The position numbers and the translations under genes were made by a program. A stretch of 64,000 nt of DNA, taken from Stomorhina lunata. Its lineage: Eukaryota > Arthropoda > Insecta > Diptera > Rhiniidae. Each line of letters opens with the position of its first letter. Positions within the stretch are counted from its first letter, which is position 1. Positions 46,766 through 56,733 of this stretch are shown in pieces. The DNA lies in NCBI GenBank assembly GCA_933228675.1, contig OW121742.1:12813475-12877474 (forward strand), written 5' to 3'. Under the pieces are notes generated by a model. It worked only from the letters and a program-made list of their open reading frames with translations, was not told the origin of the DNA and searched no databases.

Positions 46766-49450
46766 TCAGTTGAGATCTCTACGAAAACTATCCTCTATTG
46801 AGGGATCGGCGATCATGATGGGATTTTGATCGGACAGCATTTGTAAAGCAGGACCATCCATGGGCCCCAAATCGAGGTCGAGACTATCAAAGATATCGCG
46901 TGACGATGAATAGTCGGAGAATATAATTTGGGGTATATTCGTGGCGGTTGTAGAGTTGTTGTGCGTTTGATTCTGTTGCTGTTGATGATGTTGATGCTGG
47001 TGGTGGTGATGATGTTGATGGTTGTTGTGTGTTGTTTGATTGTGATGCATTTGATTCGCCGTTTGATTGTTTAGATGATTATGCTGCTGTTGTTGTTGTT
47101 GTTGCTGCTGATGTTGTAGTATCTGGGCGGATAGTGAAGGTACTGGCGATATGCTACCTCCCAACATTGTTAAACCCGGTGATGATACCGACAGCGGTGA
47201 AGGCGAGTGATGCGGCGAATGCATGGGCGAGTGATGTGGTGATGTTTGGACCGATAACGACAGCTGGTGTTGTTGTTGCTGATGATGTGATGGCGAATGC
47301 GCTGACATCGGTATGGGTAAGGGCGAGGAAGGTGATGGCACACAATGTGATAGGGGAGAAGGTATGGGTGATGAATTGGCCGATAATATGTCTTGATGTC
47401 TCTCATTATTATTCATAAGACCAGAATTGTGGCTTCTACATGTATTTGTAGGACCATTGGTCGTCGTGTTACTACTCGCGCTGTTTGTGGTCGAATTGTT
47501 GTTTAAAAGTTGTTGCTGTTGGAATTGTTCTGAGTTATTACGCTGCTGCTGCTGTTGTTGTTGTTGCTGCTGCTGGGGTAAATTGTTGTTATTATTACAG
47601 TTAGCTGTTGTGTTGGTTGAGTTCGTTCTTGTGGTATTAGACGAGGTGGTTGATGAGGACGTTGTCAAGTCTCCAAAGTCTATTATTTTAGTGTTAAATG
47701 TGTTGTGTTGTTGGTTGCCCATTCCCAAGCCCTCGAATTCCAAAGCATCATAATTATTTTGCGGCGATTGACTATTATCACCCAAACTGAATTGTTCAAA
47801 ATGATTATGAAAAGCAGGATTGAGCGAGTTATAACCGCTGTTGGAATCGAGATTGCCAAAGGTGTTTTGTAAACTTTGAGTTGACATTTGGGCTTGCTGG
47901 CTTTGACTGCCATTTGCTCCACTTACGGCTGTATTTAGATTAGTTTGACAATGTCTTATGGGACTTGGCGGCGCACTGGTGTGTATATCGTTACCCGTTC
48001 CCGATGTAAGGAGGCCAGGGGAAGAACCAGGACTAGGTGGATTCAGTGGTTGTCTGTAGTCTGTAAGATTTCCCGTTGAACTGGCGGCACCCAGTGTTGG
48101 CAATGTGCTAAAGGCAGCGGCTGTATTTTGTGCTGTATTTTGCTGTACACCTCCCGGTGACTGTACAGACAAATTGGTAAAGGACAAATGCGGTGATGTT
48201 TGGACATTAGCTGCGGGTGTATTAGTGGCAGATGTTGGAGAATTTTGCTGTTGATGATATGGTGAAGGTGGACCACCTCCACTATTAGCTCCGCCAGTCG
48301 TACTGGGTGGACTGAAAGGACTAGGTGACTGGTCTCGATCATGACAGCCATTGTTGTGATGAGGCGATAAGATGGGAGATAATGTCTGTTGTTGCTGGGT
48401 TTGCATCATTTGTGTATTGCTGCTATTGTTGTTGTTGCTGGGATTTGTGGTTGTTGAATAGTGAACAGAAGTTAAGTCAGGTAATGAGCCGGTGTTGTTA
48501 AATGAAAGTTGTTGTTCATGCAGCGCCTTAAACATAATATTTGTGTTGTTGTATTTGGCATATTGTTGTTGCTGCTGCTGTTGTTGTTGATGATGCAAAT
48601 GCTGTTGCTGCTGCAATGTCTGTTGTTGCTGTTGGTTTTGTAAATGTTGCTGCATTTGCTGTTGTTGTTGTGCTTGCTGCTGCATTTGTAAAAGTTGATG
48701 CTGCTGCTGATGATGTTGTAATTGCTGCTGATGCTGTTGTTGTTGCTGTTGAAGCAAAGTATTTTTTCTTCTTTGTGCTTGTGGACTATAACTGCGCCCG
48801 ATATTGGGAGATTGAGATCTTTGGCTGTGATTAAGATGATTGTGGTGGTGATAATTGGCATGCAGTGAATTTAAATCACCCATTACACTGGGTGCTGGAC
48901 TGGATGTAACAAAATTGCCGTCTGCCAAATTGTTAAGGGTCTGATGTAATGCAGAGTCCGAATTGGAGCGACGCCAACTACTATCCATGGGTGGACTTAG
49001 ATAACTGTTTTGTGTTTGTTGACCCATACCGCTAAGCATGAGACCGCTGGCTGTACTGCCATAGGGAGAACGGTCTTGTTTGCGTTCTGAGGGTCTTCTC
49101 ATGGGTCCTACGCCTACACTACGTCCCCGAGATTCTCGGAAACCAGTAGGAGAACCTGATGTCCCTCCTCCCCCTCCGCCACCTATACTTCCTCCACCGC
49201 CTGCATTTGCATCGGGAGAAGCACCACCACCACTGGCTCCACTACTTGTACCACTGCCACCGCTTCCACCACTTAAACTAGCATTTCTATGCAAACCATT
49301 ACCATCTGACATATCTGTATTGCCCAGAACATTGTCTACAACTCTAGTAGCCTTGACTTCATTCATAATCTTCTCAAATTCGGCTGTGCCTTCAGCTTGC
49401 TTTTGCTTTTGTAAAGCAATTTTTTCGCTGAATTTTCGCGGATTTGCCAT
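46766..49450 (-). CDS. Crtc: CREB-regulated transcription coactivator (CRTC/TORC)
   Basis: Uninterrupted 894-aa frame. The N-terminus MANPRKFSEKIALQKQKQAE (1-20) is the CREB-bZIP-binding region. RESRGRSVGVGPMRRPSERK lies at about 105-124. The SIK/AMPK site WRRSNSDSALHQ has the phospho-acceptor at Ser164; phosphorylation there creates the 14-3-3 site that holds the protein in the cytoplasm. A long Gln/His/Asn/Ser/Pro-rich middle with polyQ runs follows, with SPQAQRRK and SLGD blocks. The C-terminal activation domain (about 842-894) has IIFSDYSS, IFDSLDLDLG, MLSDQNPIMIADP and the terminal FRRDLN. When dephosphorylated by calcineurin, CRTC enters the nucleus and boosts CREB-driven transcription in feeding, fasting and clock responses. 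The start context is AAAAATGGC. No introns interrupt it. The stop is UGA and the frame stays open beyond it. Confidence 0.97.
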   Translation of the reverse strand: MANPRKFSEKIALQKQKQAEGTAEFEKIMNEVKATRVVDNVLGNTDMSDGNGLHRNASLSGGSGGSGTSSGASGGGASPDANAGGGGSIGGGGGGGTSGSPTGFRESRGRSVGVGPMRRPSERKQDRSPYGSTASGLMLSGMGQQTQNSYLSPPMDSSWRRSNSDSALHQTLNNLADGNFVTSSPAPSVMGDLNSLHANYHHHNHLNHSQRSQSPNIGRSYSPQAQRRKNTLLQQQQQQHQQQLQHHQQQHQLLQMQQQAQQQQQMQQHLQNQQQQQTLQQQQHLHHQQQQQQQQQYAKYNNTNIMFKALHEQQLSFNNTGSLPDLTSVHYSTTTNPSNNNNSSNTQMMQTQQQQTLSPILSPHHNNGCHDRDQSPSPFSPPSTTGGANSGGGPPSPYHQQQNSPTSATNTPAANVQTSPHLSFTNLSVQSPGGVQQNTAQNTAAAFSTLPTLGAASSTGNLTDYRQPLNPPSPGSSPGLLTSGTGNDIHTSAPPSPIRHCQTNLNTAVSGANGSQSQQAQMSTQSLQNTFGNLDSNSGYNSLNPAFHNHFEQFSLGDNSQSPQNNYDALEFEGLGMGNQQHNTFNTKIIDFGDLTTSSSTTSSNTTRTNSTNTTANCNNNNNLPQQQQQQQQQQQRNNSEQFQQQQLLNNNSTTNSASSNTTTNGPTNTCRSHNSGLMNNNERHQDILSANSSPIPSPLSHCVPSPSSPLPIPMSAHSPSHHQQQQHQLSLSVQTSPHHSPMHSPHHSPSPLSVSSPGLTMLGGSISPVPSLSAQILQHQQQQQQQQQHNHLNNQTANQMHHNQTTHNNHQHHHHHQHQHHQQQQNQTHNNSTTATNIPQIIFSDYSSSRDIFDSLDLDLGPMDGPALQMLSDQNPIMIADPSIEDSFRRDLN

Positions 49451-49770
49451 TTTTATTCTATGTCTAATAACTTAATGTGTATGTGTGCGTTTACTATGCT
49501 TTTCTCCTCAAAACTTGAACTTATGCGTCTCTTGCTTCTTATACTAATTTCAGTGTCTTCTTAGCTTTCCCTCTTTACTCTCCAACTCTATATCGTTTAT
49601 TTTTCCTTTGTAGTGATAAAGATGCTAGTTGCTTTATTAGATTTTCTTATTTTAATTGTACTATCTCTCACTCCCTCTATCCCCTCTCTTACCCCACCAC
49701 CTCTTTGCTATTCTACTTTTTATCCTTTTCTCTTTTTGTTGTGATAAAGAAGCTATTTGCTTAATTTGTT
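49451..49770 (-). promoter_or_regulatory. CRTC 5' leader and GA-rich promoter-proximal tract
   Basis: Immediately upstream of the CRTC start, the minus strand reads as a purine-rich tract with several GAGAG motifs (GAGAGGGGATAGAGGGAGTG at about 49670-49689, GAGAG near 49735). In flies such GA tracts recruit GAGA factor near promoters. Position supports a role in CRTC expression; the exact start site is not visible. Confidence 0.4.
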
Positions 49771-50906
49771 GCTACTTGTTTTAATTTAATTGTACTGAAT
49801 ATAGAGCAACAACTACAACTGCTGCTGTTGCTACAGCCAGGTTGTCTGCAATATCTGTTGTTACGTAGCGTATACAATGAACATGCGTATTGATCACGCA
49901 GCCGGAGGAAGGCAAAGAGAAGTCAATGCATTGGTGAGGTGAATTGGTTTTAAATTGTTGCCATTAGCAAGGTATGTATGTATGTATGTATTATATGGAA
50001 ATCCAAAAAAAGGTGGGTTGAGGTAGTTTATAGTTAAATTGACAAGAGCAGACAATTTGTTATTGTTGTTTTATATTTTTATTGCAAAAGATATGCCGCA
50101 TTAGCACAATGACCGTATATTGTATTTGAAAAATTCATACAAAATATACGAAAAAAAGCAACAACCGCAATAAACAAAAATAATCGGATATTGATAACGT
50201 GGCATTGATAATTTTAAATATAGAAGATAAAAATCAGACAAATATAACAAAAAAAAAAAAAAACAAGAATTTTGATAGCAAACGATAAAAGTTTTGGGGG
50301 GTATAGAGCAAGAGTTGGAAATGGAGATCGATATTTGTTTTGGTTATGGGTCCCCATTAATGAATATTGGCATGCGTGTGCGAGTTTCAAGTCGTTGTCG
50401 CCGTTGATGACATTTATTTTAAACGAGTTGTATTGGTTTTGATTTCATGTGTTCAGTTGTTGGTTTCGAATCGTAAAAATAAATTCATAAAGTTCACACA
50501 CATACGTAGAAGAGGAAACACATATATATGTGTATGTACAACACAGCATTATGTTGTGAATGTGAATGTCAGGAAGTCAATAAGGCATAATTTAATATAA
50601 ATCGTATTAAAAGGAAGTGGGGAAAAATAAATAAAAAAGAAAAGTTAATAAGATAGTTTGTTTTTATGAGAATTAAGTTATTTCTTAGAAACTAAATTCT
50701 TAAAATAATAACGTTACAGTTAATTTGTATCTAATTTTAGAAAATATTTCTATTAATATATACGACACACTTAAGATATTAAAAATAAATTAACCATTTT
50801 CGGTAAACACGTGTAGAGAAGCATAAGAGTCAAATTATAGTTATAATACTTAGTTCAAATATAGCTATACGAAATTTTAAGATTATTTAAGTTTTTTTTT
50901 TTAAAT
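49771..50906. other. Upstream flank of CRTC, gene-free
   Basis: Contains a short (TATG)n run at 49975-49990 and an A run near 50252. A 77-codon frame at 50367-50600 has no recognisable features. No exon is supported. Confidence 0.5.
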
Positions 50907-51634
50907 CAGTAAGAAAAGTTATAGTCGGTCAAGCCCGATCATACGATACCCTTCACCACTAAGGTCAAAGTGTTATTTTTCCTGTATAAAGACAAATATT
51001 TGCTAAATTTTGTCATAATACAAACATTTTCGCAAAACTTATATATTTAATCTGTTTTCGTCATTTGGACTAATATGAAAGCTAGGGCCAAATGTGGACC
51101 GATTATTTGGCAAACTGATTACAGTTGTTACAGAAATTATGTGTGCAAAAAATAAATTTGAAATTCTCATTATCTTTAGATTTACGAGCGTTTTAGTGAT
51201 TTGTGTCTCATTAAGTGCGTTTTTAAAGAAGAGTTTGTATGGGAGCTATGGTCAAATGTGGACCGATTTCAACGAAATTTGGTACAGTGATTTAAATTTA
51301 CATAAGCAGTATTTGTTGTAAATGTCATAAGAAATATTGATATTTGTGGCCAATGTATCAATTCCGGGAAGTGGGACCTATGGGAGGTATCATAAATAAT
51401 AAACCGATTTCGACGTATCTTAATAGCCATGGTCCTACTGTCAAAGAAATGATCTGTGCCAAATTTCATCAAAATATCTTTAGAATTGCGACCTGTACTT
51501 TGATTACATGGTTTACATGGTTTACAAGCCTATTGGTATACTAAAAGGTGGGTCTAAGACGAGTATTTCTATGCGTTACATACATCAGCACAAACTTATA
51601 ATACCCTTTCCACCTATGGTGGTGAAGGGTATAA
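50907..51634 (+). mobile_element. Helitron-like non-autonomous element, third copy
   Basis: Starts CAGTAAGAAAAGTTATAGTC and CGATCATACGATACCCTTCACCA; ends with the ACCCTTTCCACCTATGGTGG hairpin and GGGTATAA. It is close to the 32945 copy, including the doubled GTCAAATGTGGACCGATT phrase, but lacks the tetranucleotide block. It abuts the 310-bp repeats 20 bp downstream. Confidence 0.7.
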
Positions 51635-51654
51635 TTATTATTGTACAACTAGAA

Positions 51655-52263
51655 GTACCCTGCGCGAGTTGCTGCTCCACCAACTAAAATAAGTTTGAGG
51701 GAATGACATTACACAAATATCCAATAAATTTTGAATCATTTTATTGATTTTGTTGGATCAACACATGATCAAATTCATTTTTAACAATTTTCAGTGGCGT
51801 CATCTATCGGTAGTTAATCGTACCAACTTAGAAACTTCCATTGATTTATGCGCAACAACTTTTCTACAACTTTTCCATTGATTTATGCGCAACAACTTTT
51901 CTAAAGATCATAGCATGATGAACACTTTACGATTTAATTAATTTTCAGTGGCGCCACCTGTCGGAAATTAGTACCCTGCGCGAGTTGCTGCTCCACCAAC
52001 TAAAATAAGTTTGAGGGAAAGACATTACACAAATATCCAATAAATTTTGAATCATTTTATTGATTTTGTTGGATCAACACATGATCAAATTCATTTTTAA
52101 CAATTTTCAGTGGCGTCATCTATCGGTAGTTAATCGTACCAACTTAGAAACTTCCATTAATTTATGCGCAACAACTTTTCTACAACTTTTCCATTGATTT
52201 ATGCGCAACAACTTTTCTAAAGATCATAGCATGATGAAATGCACACTTTACGATTTAATTAAT
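51655..52263. repeat. 310-bp tandem repeat, copies 1 and 2
   Basis: Copy 1 starts at 51655 and copy 2 at 51971, both with AGTACCCTGCGCGAGTTGCT. Each holds TCAGTGGCGTCATCTATCGG, a duplicated TTCCATTGATTTATGCGCAA block and CATAGCATGATG. Copy 2 breaks off after TTTAATTAAT, where the LINE begins. The two copies are almost identical. The family is the reverse complement of the 128-bp tandem units at 2130-2870. Confidence 0.92.
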
Positions 52264-55200
52264 AGCAGTAGTGTTTTGACGTCCGTCCTGTCTACACGCG
52301 TTTTTACATGTTGCTTGTCCGTCCATGTGTATTTTGTCCGCGTCCAGTGTTTAAAACAAAATTAATATATAATTAATAAATTAAACGCGTGCAATAAAAT
52401 AAATAAATAAAAAAAAAAAAACATATTAACATTAAAACCAAAATAACAAAAAATTGAAATAATTAAAAACCAAACAATAAACTCAAACAGTGGAAATAAC
52501 ACAAAATTAATAACATCCAACAATAAACAAACTCTCCAAACCAGTTTTTCTCTTATTTTATTTTTAATACAACAAACACAATAACTCTATTACAACAACA
52601 AACAAATCTACAGAACATCACTCATCATTACAAACATTAATATCATTACATCAACAACCTAACTTCAACAAAAATATATCAGTGTTGGCACCTAGCCATA
52701 ACAATGACCAGATCAGGGCTTTTATGGCCCTTTTAGCAATTGTCATTGTGTTTTCTTTCCTTTTCCTTTTTATAGTAAAAGTATCACTGATTTAATTGTT
52801 GTCAAACTATTTAATGGTGAAGGCATAACACTGACCATTAATTAGTATCGCAGACAACAATTAACATCTTTGAGACTTTTACTATAAATAGACAATTGAT
52901 TAGTTTTTTTCAATATATTGCAATGGCAGATCGTTTTAGCATAAACTTCTGCAACATACGTGGGCTAAGAGCGAATTTCTTCTCTGTTTATGCACACATT
53001 TGTCTCCATCGGCCGGATGTTTTCGCCTTATCTGAAACCCAGGTATCTGAAAATGCTGATCCACAGGATTTTCACATACCTGGGTATCAATTCCTATCCC
53101 TTTTTAACCTTCATAGGGGCATTGCAATGTACATTCGCGATGAAGTTGCGTACCAGTGCCAGCAATCATTAGGCACGCATGATAACGAATTTAGCTGTCT
53201 CTGGGTTAAATTCAGAATCAGGGCGCATCTTTTGTACTTCGGGTTTCTTTATAGAAGTCCAAACGCGGAAAGGGGCACAACTTTATCTGGCTTCGATGCC
53301 CTTTCCGATTCAATTTCGAAGATCCTCGAGAGTTGTCCGAGCAGTGAAATCGTTATTGCTGGTGATTTCAATGTTCACAACTCGTCCTGGCTTCGCCATT
53401 CGAGCCACACAACTCCTGAAGGCCAATATGTTGAGTTATTTGCAGCGCACAATCACCTTGCGCAACTGGTGAATGAGCCAACACATATTCCATGTGTTGA
53501 TGGGCACCAACAAAACATCCTTGACCTTTTCCTTACTTCACACCCTGATAAGTATGAAGTAAAGGTTCTTGCACCTCTCGGAAATTCCGATCATTGTACC
53601 ATTTCCGCCTCTTTTTCGCTCTCCTCACTTCGCAGCATTTCGCAAACAGCTACGAAACGTTCAATTTTTCTATACGAAAAAGGTCGTTGGGCAGAGCTCA
53701 ACGAATTCTATAGGCATTTTAACTGGAAACTGTGTTTCCTCGACAGTAATGTCAATGCCTCGGCGGAAATGGTTTCTAATGTTATTAAGCTGGGAATGAA
53801 AATGTTTATCCCAGTGAAAAACATTTCGATTAAACCAAAGGTAAAAACTTGGTTTAATCAGACGTGCAAACAAGCAGTCAGATCCCGAGAGGAAGCTTTC
53901 AGAAACTGGCGCAATAACCAAAATCCAGTTACTGATTTGCAACGCAAACGTGCAAGGCGTACATGTGCCAAAGTATTAAGACGTGAAAAAGCTCTGTACG
54001 AGCAGCGTCTTCGTACTAAAATTCTTGCTGCTCCTCGGGGCAGCAAGAGTTTCTGGTCATTCGTTAAAAGAGTTAAGAATAATGCTAGTTCTTCAATTTC
54101 TTCTCTTTTAAAGAATGGTCAAACATTCACTGACCCGGTTGACAAAGCTAACCTTTTAGCTGAATTATTTGCAAGCAATTCCCGCTTGCCGGAAAGCACT
54201 CAACCTCCGCCCGAGCTCGAAAGAGTATCTGTAACTATGCCAAAGATATTCTTTCGCGCCCGTGCTGTAAAAAGGGTTTTAGCAGATCTCAACATAAACA
54301 AGTCTTCAGGGCCGGATGGCATCCCAGCACTGGTCTTGAAGCAGTGCTGTTCGACGCTTTCGCGTCCATTAGCCAACCTTTTCAGCACCTTGTACCAAGC
54401 TGGTACATTTCCTCGGTGTTGGAAGGTTGCTAATGTAACGCCAATCCCTAAAAAGGGTGAGGCTACCAACCCTGAAAATTACCGCCCAATAGCAATTTGT
54501 TCTGCACTCTCCAAAGTTTTGGAGAGTATGGTAAACCACCATCTTGTGAAATATCTGGAATCTAACAACCTACTAAGCGACCGCCAGTATGGATTTCGTA
54601 GGGGACGCTCTACGGGAGACCTGCTAGCCTTCCTTTCGGAAAAATGGTGTCATTCAATACACCGTTTTGGCGAAAGTAAAGTTGTGGCTCTGGATATTTC
54701 CAAGGCGTTTGATAGAGTGTGGCACGGAGCACTTCTATCAAAACTTATTGCTTTTGGTGTCGGTAATATCTTCTCTCGATTTATATCGAGCTTCCTCAGA
54801 GATCGCACTATAAGAGTTGTTGTAGATGGGATCTCATCAAACGAGTTCAAGCTAAATTCAGGGGTACCGCAAGGCTCCGTTCTTTCTCCTACTCTATTTC
54901 TTATCTTTATAAACGACCTTCTACGTCAAACTTCCAATCCTATCTACTCTTTTGCAGATGATAGTAACATTTGCCATTCGTATTCATTCAATCATAGACC
55001 AAACCCTTTAGAGATTGGTACTATGAGGCAAAACATGAATGAATCATTAAACCGCGATTTAGAAGCAATCTCAGAATGGGGTCGTGCGAATAGAGTCGAT
55101 TTTAATGCGCGGAAAACTCAATGTTGTATGCTCACGCATAAACGCACGGCGGATCATGTTACTTCATCTGTATTAATGGGTGGTGAAAATATCGAGGAAT

Positions 55201-55905
55201 CAGATACTCTTGATGTTCTGGGCATGAGAATTCAATGTGATGTCCGGTGGACTGAACACATTTTTCAAGTGTCGAAAAAAGCATTCAAGTGTCTCGGTTT
55301 TCTAAAACGGTGCAAGACATACTTCACTTCATCTGATCTCCTTACTATTTATACCACCTATATCCGACCGAAAATGGAATACAACTCTCATGTATGGGCC
55401 GGTGCTTCAAAGTCTATTTTGGAGCTTCTTGACCGAGTACAGGAGAGGGCGAAGGTGCTTATTGGTGACAGTAGGGTATCCAACTCTATTGATTCACTGG
55501 AGCACCGTCGCAATGTGGGTTGTGTCACACTGTTCTATCGTTACTACTTTGGAATGTGCTCTAATGAAATCAGGGAACTCGTTCCCGAAACTAGAATTTT
55601 TTTACGCAATACACGTCTATCTGTTAGAGCTCATCCCTTCGTAGTCGATTGGCCAGTAGACAGAACAACACACTACAGAGAAAATTCATTCTTTAGCCGT
55701 ACAGTTCGTATGTGGAATTTACTTCCCGCAGAAATTTTTCCTGCCAGTTGCAATATAGGAAAGTTCAAATCAAATGTCCATAAACACTACTCCATCTATC
55801 CACCCTCCCATAACCTATTTTCCTAGTTCCAACACAATGCATTGCATAAGTAGGGGTCATCCCCTGAGTGCTGGTCCTAAAAAAAAAAAAAAAAAAAAAA
55901 AAAAA
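52264..55905 (+). mobile_element. Non-LTR retrotransposon (LINE) with poly(A) tail
   Basis: A 5' untranslated part of about 660 bp, one long intact ORF, a short 3' UTR of about 50 bp and a tail of about 27 A residues at 55879-55905. The ends coincide with the break in the 310-bp tandem repeat. No ORF1 (gag) is seen upstream of the long ORF, so it is either a single-ORF element or truncated at the 5' side. There is no obvious target-site duplication; about 75 bp of repeat unit expected at the junction is missing, suggesting a target deletion on insertion. Confidence 0.88.
52923..55826 (+). CDS. LINE endonuclease/reverse transcriptase (ORF2 type)
   Basis: 967 aa starting at the ATG in TGCAATGGCAGATCG. 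An upstream in-frame TTG extends the frame but is not a likely start. AP-type endonuclease at 1-235: NFCNIRG, ALSETQ, AGDFNVH (about 146) and NSDHCT (about 221). Reverse transcriptase: KSSGPDGIPALVLK, ENYRPIAICSALSKVLE, QYGFRRGRST, VVALDISKAFDRVWH, GVPQGSVLSPTLFLIFINDL, and catalytic FADD at 677-680. The C-terminus (RPKMEYNSHVWAGASKS, AHPFVVDWPVDRT, PPSHNLFS) is complete; no RNase H follows. No stop or frameshift, all catalytic motifs present, so the copy is recent and may be competent. It resembles widespread insect LINEs of the jockey/CR1 group; the exact clade is not assigned. Confidence 0.93.
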   Translation: MADRFSINFCNIRGLRANFFSVYAHICLHRPDVFALSETQVSENADPQDFHIPGYQFLSLFNLHRGIAMYIRDEVAYQCQQSLGTHDNEFSCLWVKFRIRAHLLYFGFLYRSPNAERGTTLSGFDALSDSISKILESCPSSEIVIAGDFNVHNSSWLRHSSHTTPEGQYVELFAAHNHLAQLVNEPTHIPCVDGHQQNILDLFLTSHPDKYEVKVLAPLGNSDHCTISASFSLSSLRSISQTATKRSIFLYEKGRWAELNEFYRHFNWKLCFLDSNVNASAEMVSNVIKLGMKMFIPVKNISIKPKVKTWFNQTCKQAVRSREEAFRNWRNNQNPVTDLQRKRARRTCAKVLRREKALYEQRLRTKILAAPRGSKSFWSFVKRVKNNASSSISSLLKNGQTFTDPVDKANLLAELFASNSRLPESTQPPPELERVSVTMPKIFFRARAVKRVLADLNINKSSGPDGIPALVLKQCCSTLSRPLANLFSTLYQAGTFPRCWKVANVTPIPKKGEATNPENYRPIAICSALSKVLESMVNHHLVKYLESNNLLSDRQYGFRRGRSTGDLLAFLSEKWCHSIHRFGESKVVALDISKAFDRVWHGALLSKLIAFGVGNIFSRFISSFLRDRTIRVVVDGISSNEFKLNSGVPQGSVLSPTLFLIFINDLLRQTSNPIYSFADDSNICHSYSFNHRPNPLEIGTMRQNMNESLNRDLEAISEWGRANRVDFNARKTQCCMLTHKRTADHVTSSVLMGGENIEESDTLDVLGMRIQCDVRWTEHIFQVSKKAFKCLGFLKRCKTYFTSSDLLTIYTTYIRPKMEYNSHVWAGASKSILELLDRVQERAKVLIGDSRVSNSIDSLEHRRNVGCVTLFYRYYFGMCSNEIRELVPETRIFLRNTRLSVRAHPFVVDWPVDRTTHYRENSFFSRTVRMWNLLPAEIFPASCNIGKFKSNVHKHYSIYPPSHNLFS

Positions 55906-56124
55906 ATAAGTTTGAGGGAAAGACATTACACAAATATCCAATAAATTTTGAATCATTTTATTGATTTTGTCCGGTCAACACATGATCAAATTCATTTTTA
56001 ACAATTTTCAGTGGCGTCATCTATCGGTAGTTAATCGTACCAATTTAGAAACTTCCATTGATTTATGCGCAACAACTTTTCTAAAGATCATAGCATGATC
56101 AAATGCACACTTTACGATTTAATT
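55905..56124. repeat. 310-bp tandem repeat, copy 3 (after the LINE)
   Basis: Resumes at AATAAGTTTGAGGGAAAGAC right after the poly(A) tail and runs to TTTACGATTTAATT. It has only one TTCCATTGATTTATGCGCAA block where copies 1 and 2 have two, so it is a diverged copy rather than the other half of copy 2. Confidence 0.9.
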
Positions 56125-56733
56125 ATTGATTCTTTTGAGGTAATTTTCGAAAATTTTTCGATACATATTGGGCCATAACATAACGAATATTGGTTTTGAA
56201 GTGCTCAAGAGTTAAAGGTTTATCTGCGGTCTTTCACGTAGCTCCACAAAAAAGTCTAATGGTGTCAAATCGCATGATTTTGGTGGCCAGTTGATATCGC
56301 CTCGACGATAAATTAAGCGGCCAGGAAATGTCTCTTGCAATAAAGCCATATTCGCTCGAGTTGTGTGGCATGTGCCACCGTCTTGTTGAAACCACATATT
56401 CCCCAAGTCGTATTCTTCAATAGTAGGCAAAAAATCGGTTTTCATATGACCATAATGCTCCGAATTCACGGAAGCGACATATTCGGTTCTTCGGCAACAC
56501 TTTCACTTACAGCAGTGATATTTTCAGCGGAACAAGCGAAACGATGATACACAGGCCTTACAATATTTGTAACTGCTCCAGTCTCTTTAAATTTCTTCAC
56601 AATTTTGCCAATTGCTTGCGTAGTTGGACGATTATGTAAACCATAATCTCCTCTTAAAGCTGTTGCAGAATCACCACTTTTATAATATGTTTTGGTAATT
56701 TTTTTTTCGTTGTGTGATACTTAAGCGATCCAT
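56125..56733 (-). pseudogene. Tc1/mariner-superfamily transposase relic
   Basis: Minus strand. A start MDRLSITQRKK is followed after a frameshift by TYYKSGDSATALRGDYGLHN and VKKFKETGAVTNIVRP (the helix-turn-helix region). A stretch SAENITAVSESVAEEPNMS follows; there the central part is deleted. Then comes the catalytic block GNMWFQQDGGTCHTTRANMA, GDINWPPKSCDLTPLDFF and, in another frame, WSYVKDR. At least two frameshifts and an internal deletion inactivate it. Its 3' end is cut off exactly where the 310-bp repeat begins. The family is common in insect genomes; the subfamily is not assigned. Confidence 0.85.

Noticed and set aside
46766..46768. CRTC UGA as a selenocysteine codon
   Set aside because: No SECIS-like element was seen, CRTC is not a redox protein, and the flanking sequence is the conserved natural C-terminus. 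Readthrough or alternative splicing is simpler.
47029..48861. Several plus-strand and out-of-frame ORFs of 79-129 codons over CRTC
   Set aside because: Shadows of the CRTC coding sequence, mostly translations of CAG/CAA runs (poly-V, poly-C, poly-A, poly-S).
53670..54850. Antisense ORFs of 62-90 codons inside the LINE
   Set aside because: Shadows of the intact reverse-transcriptase frame.
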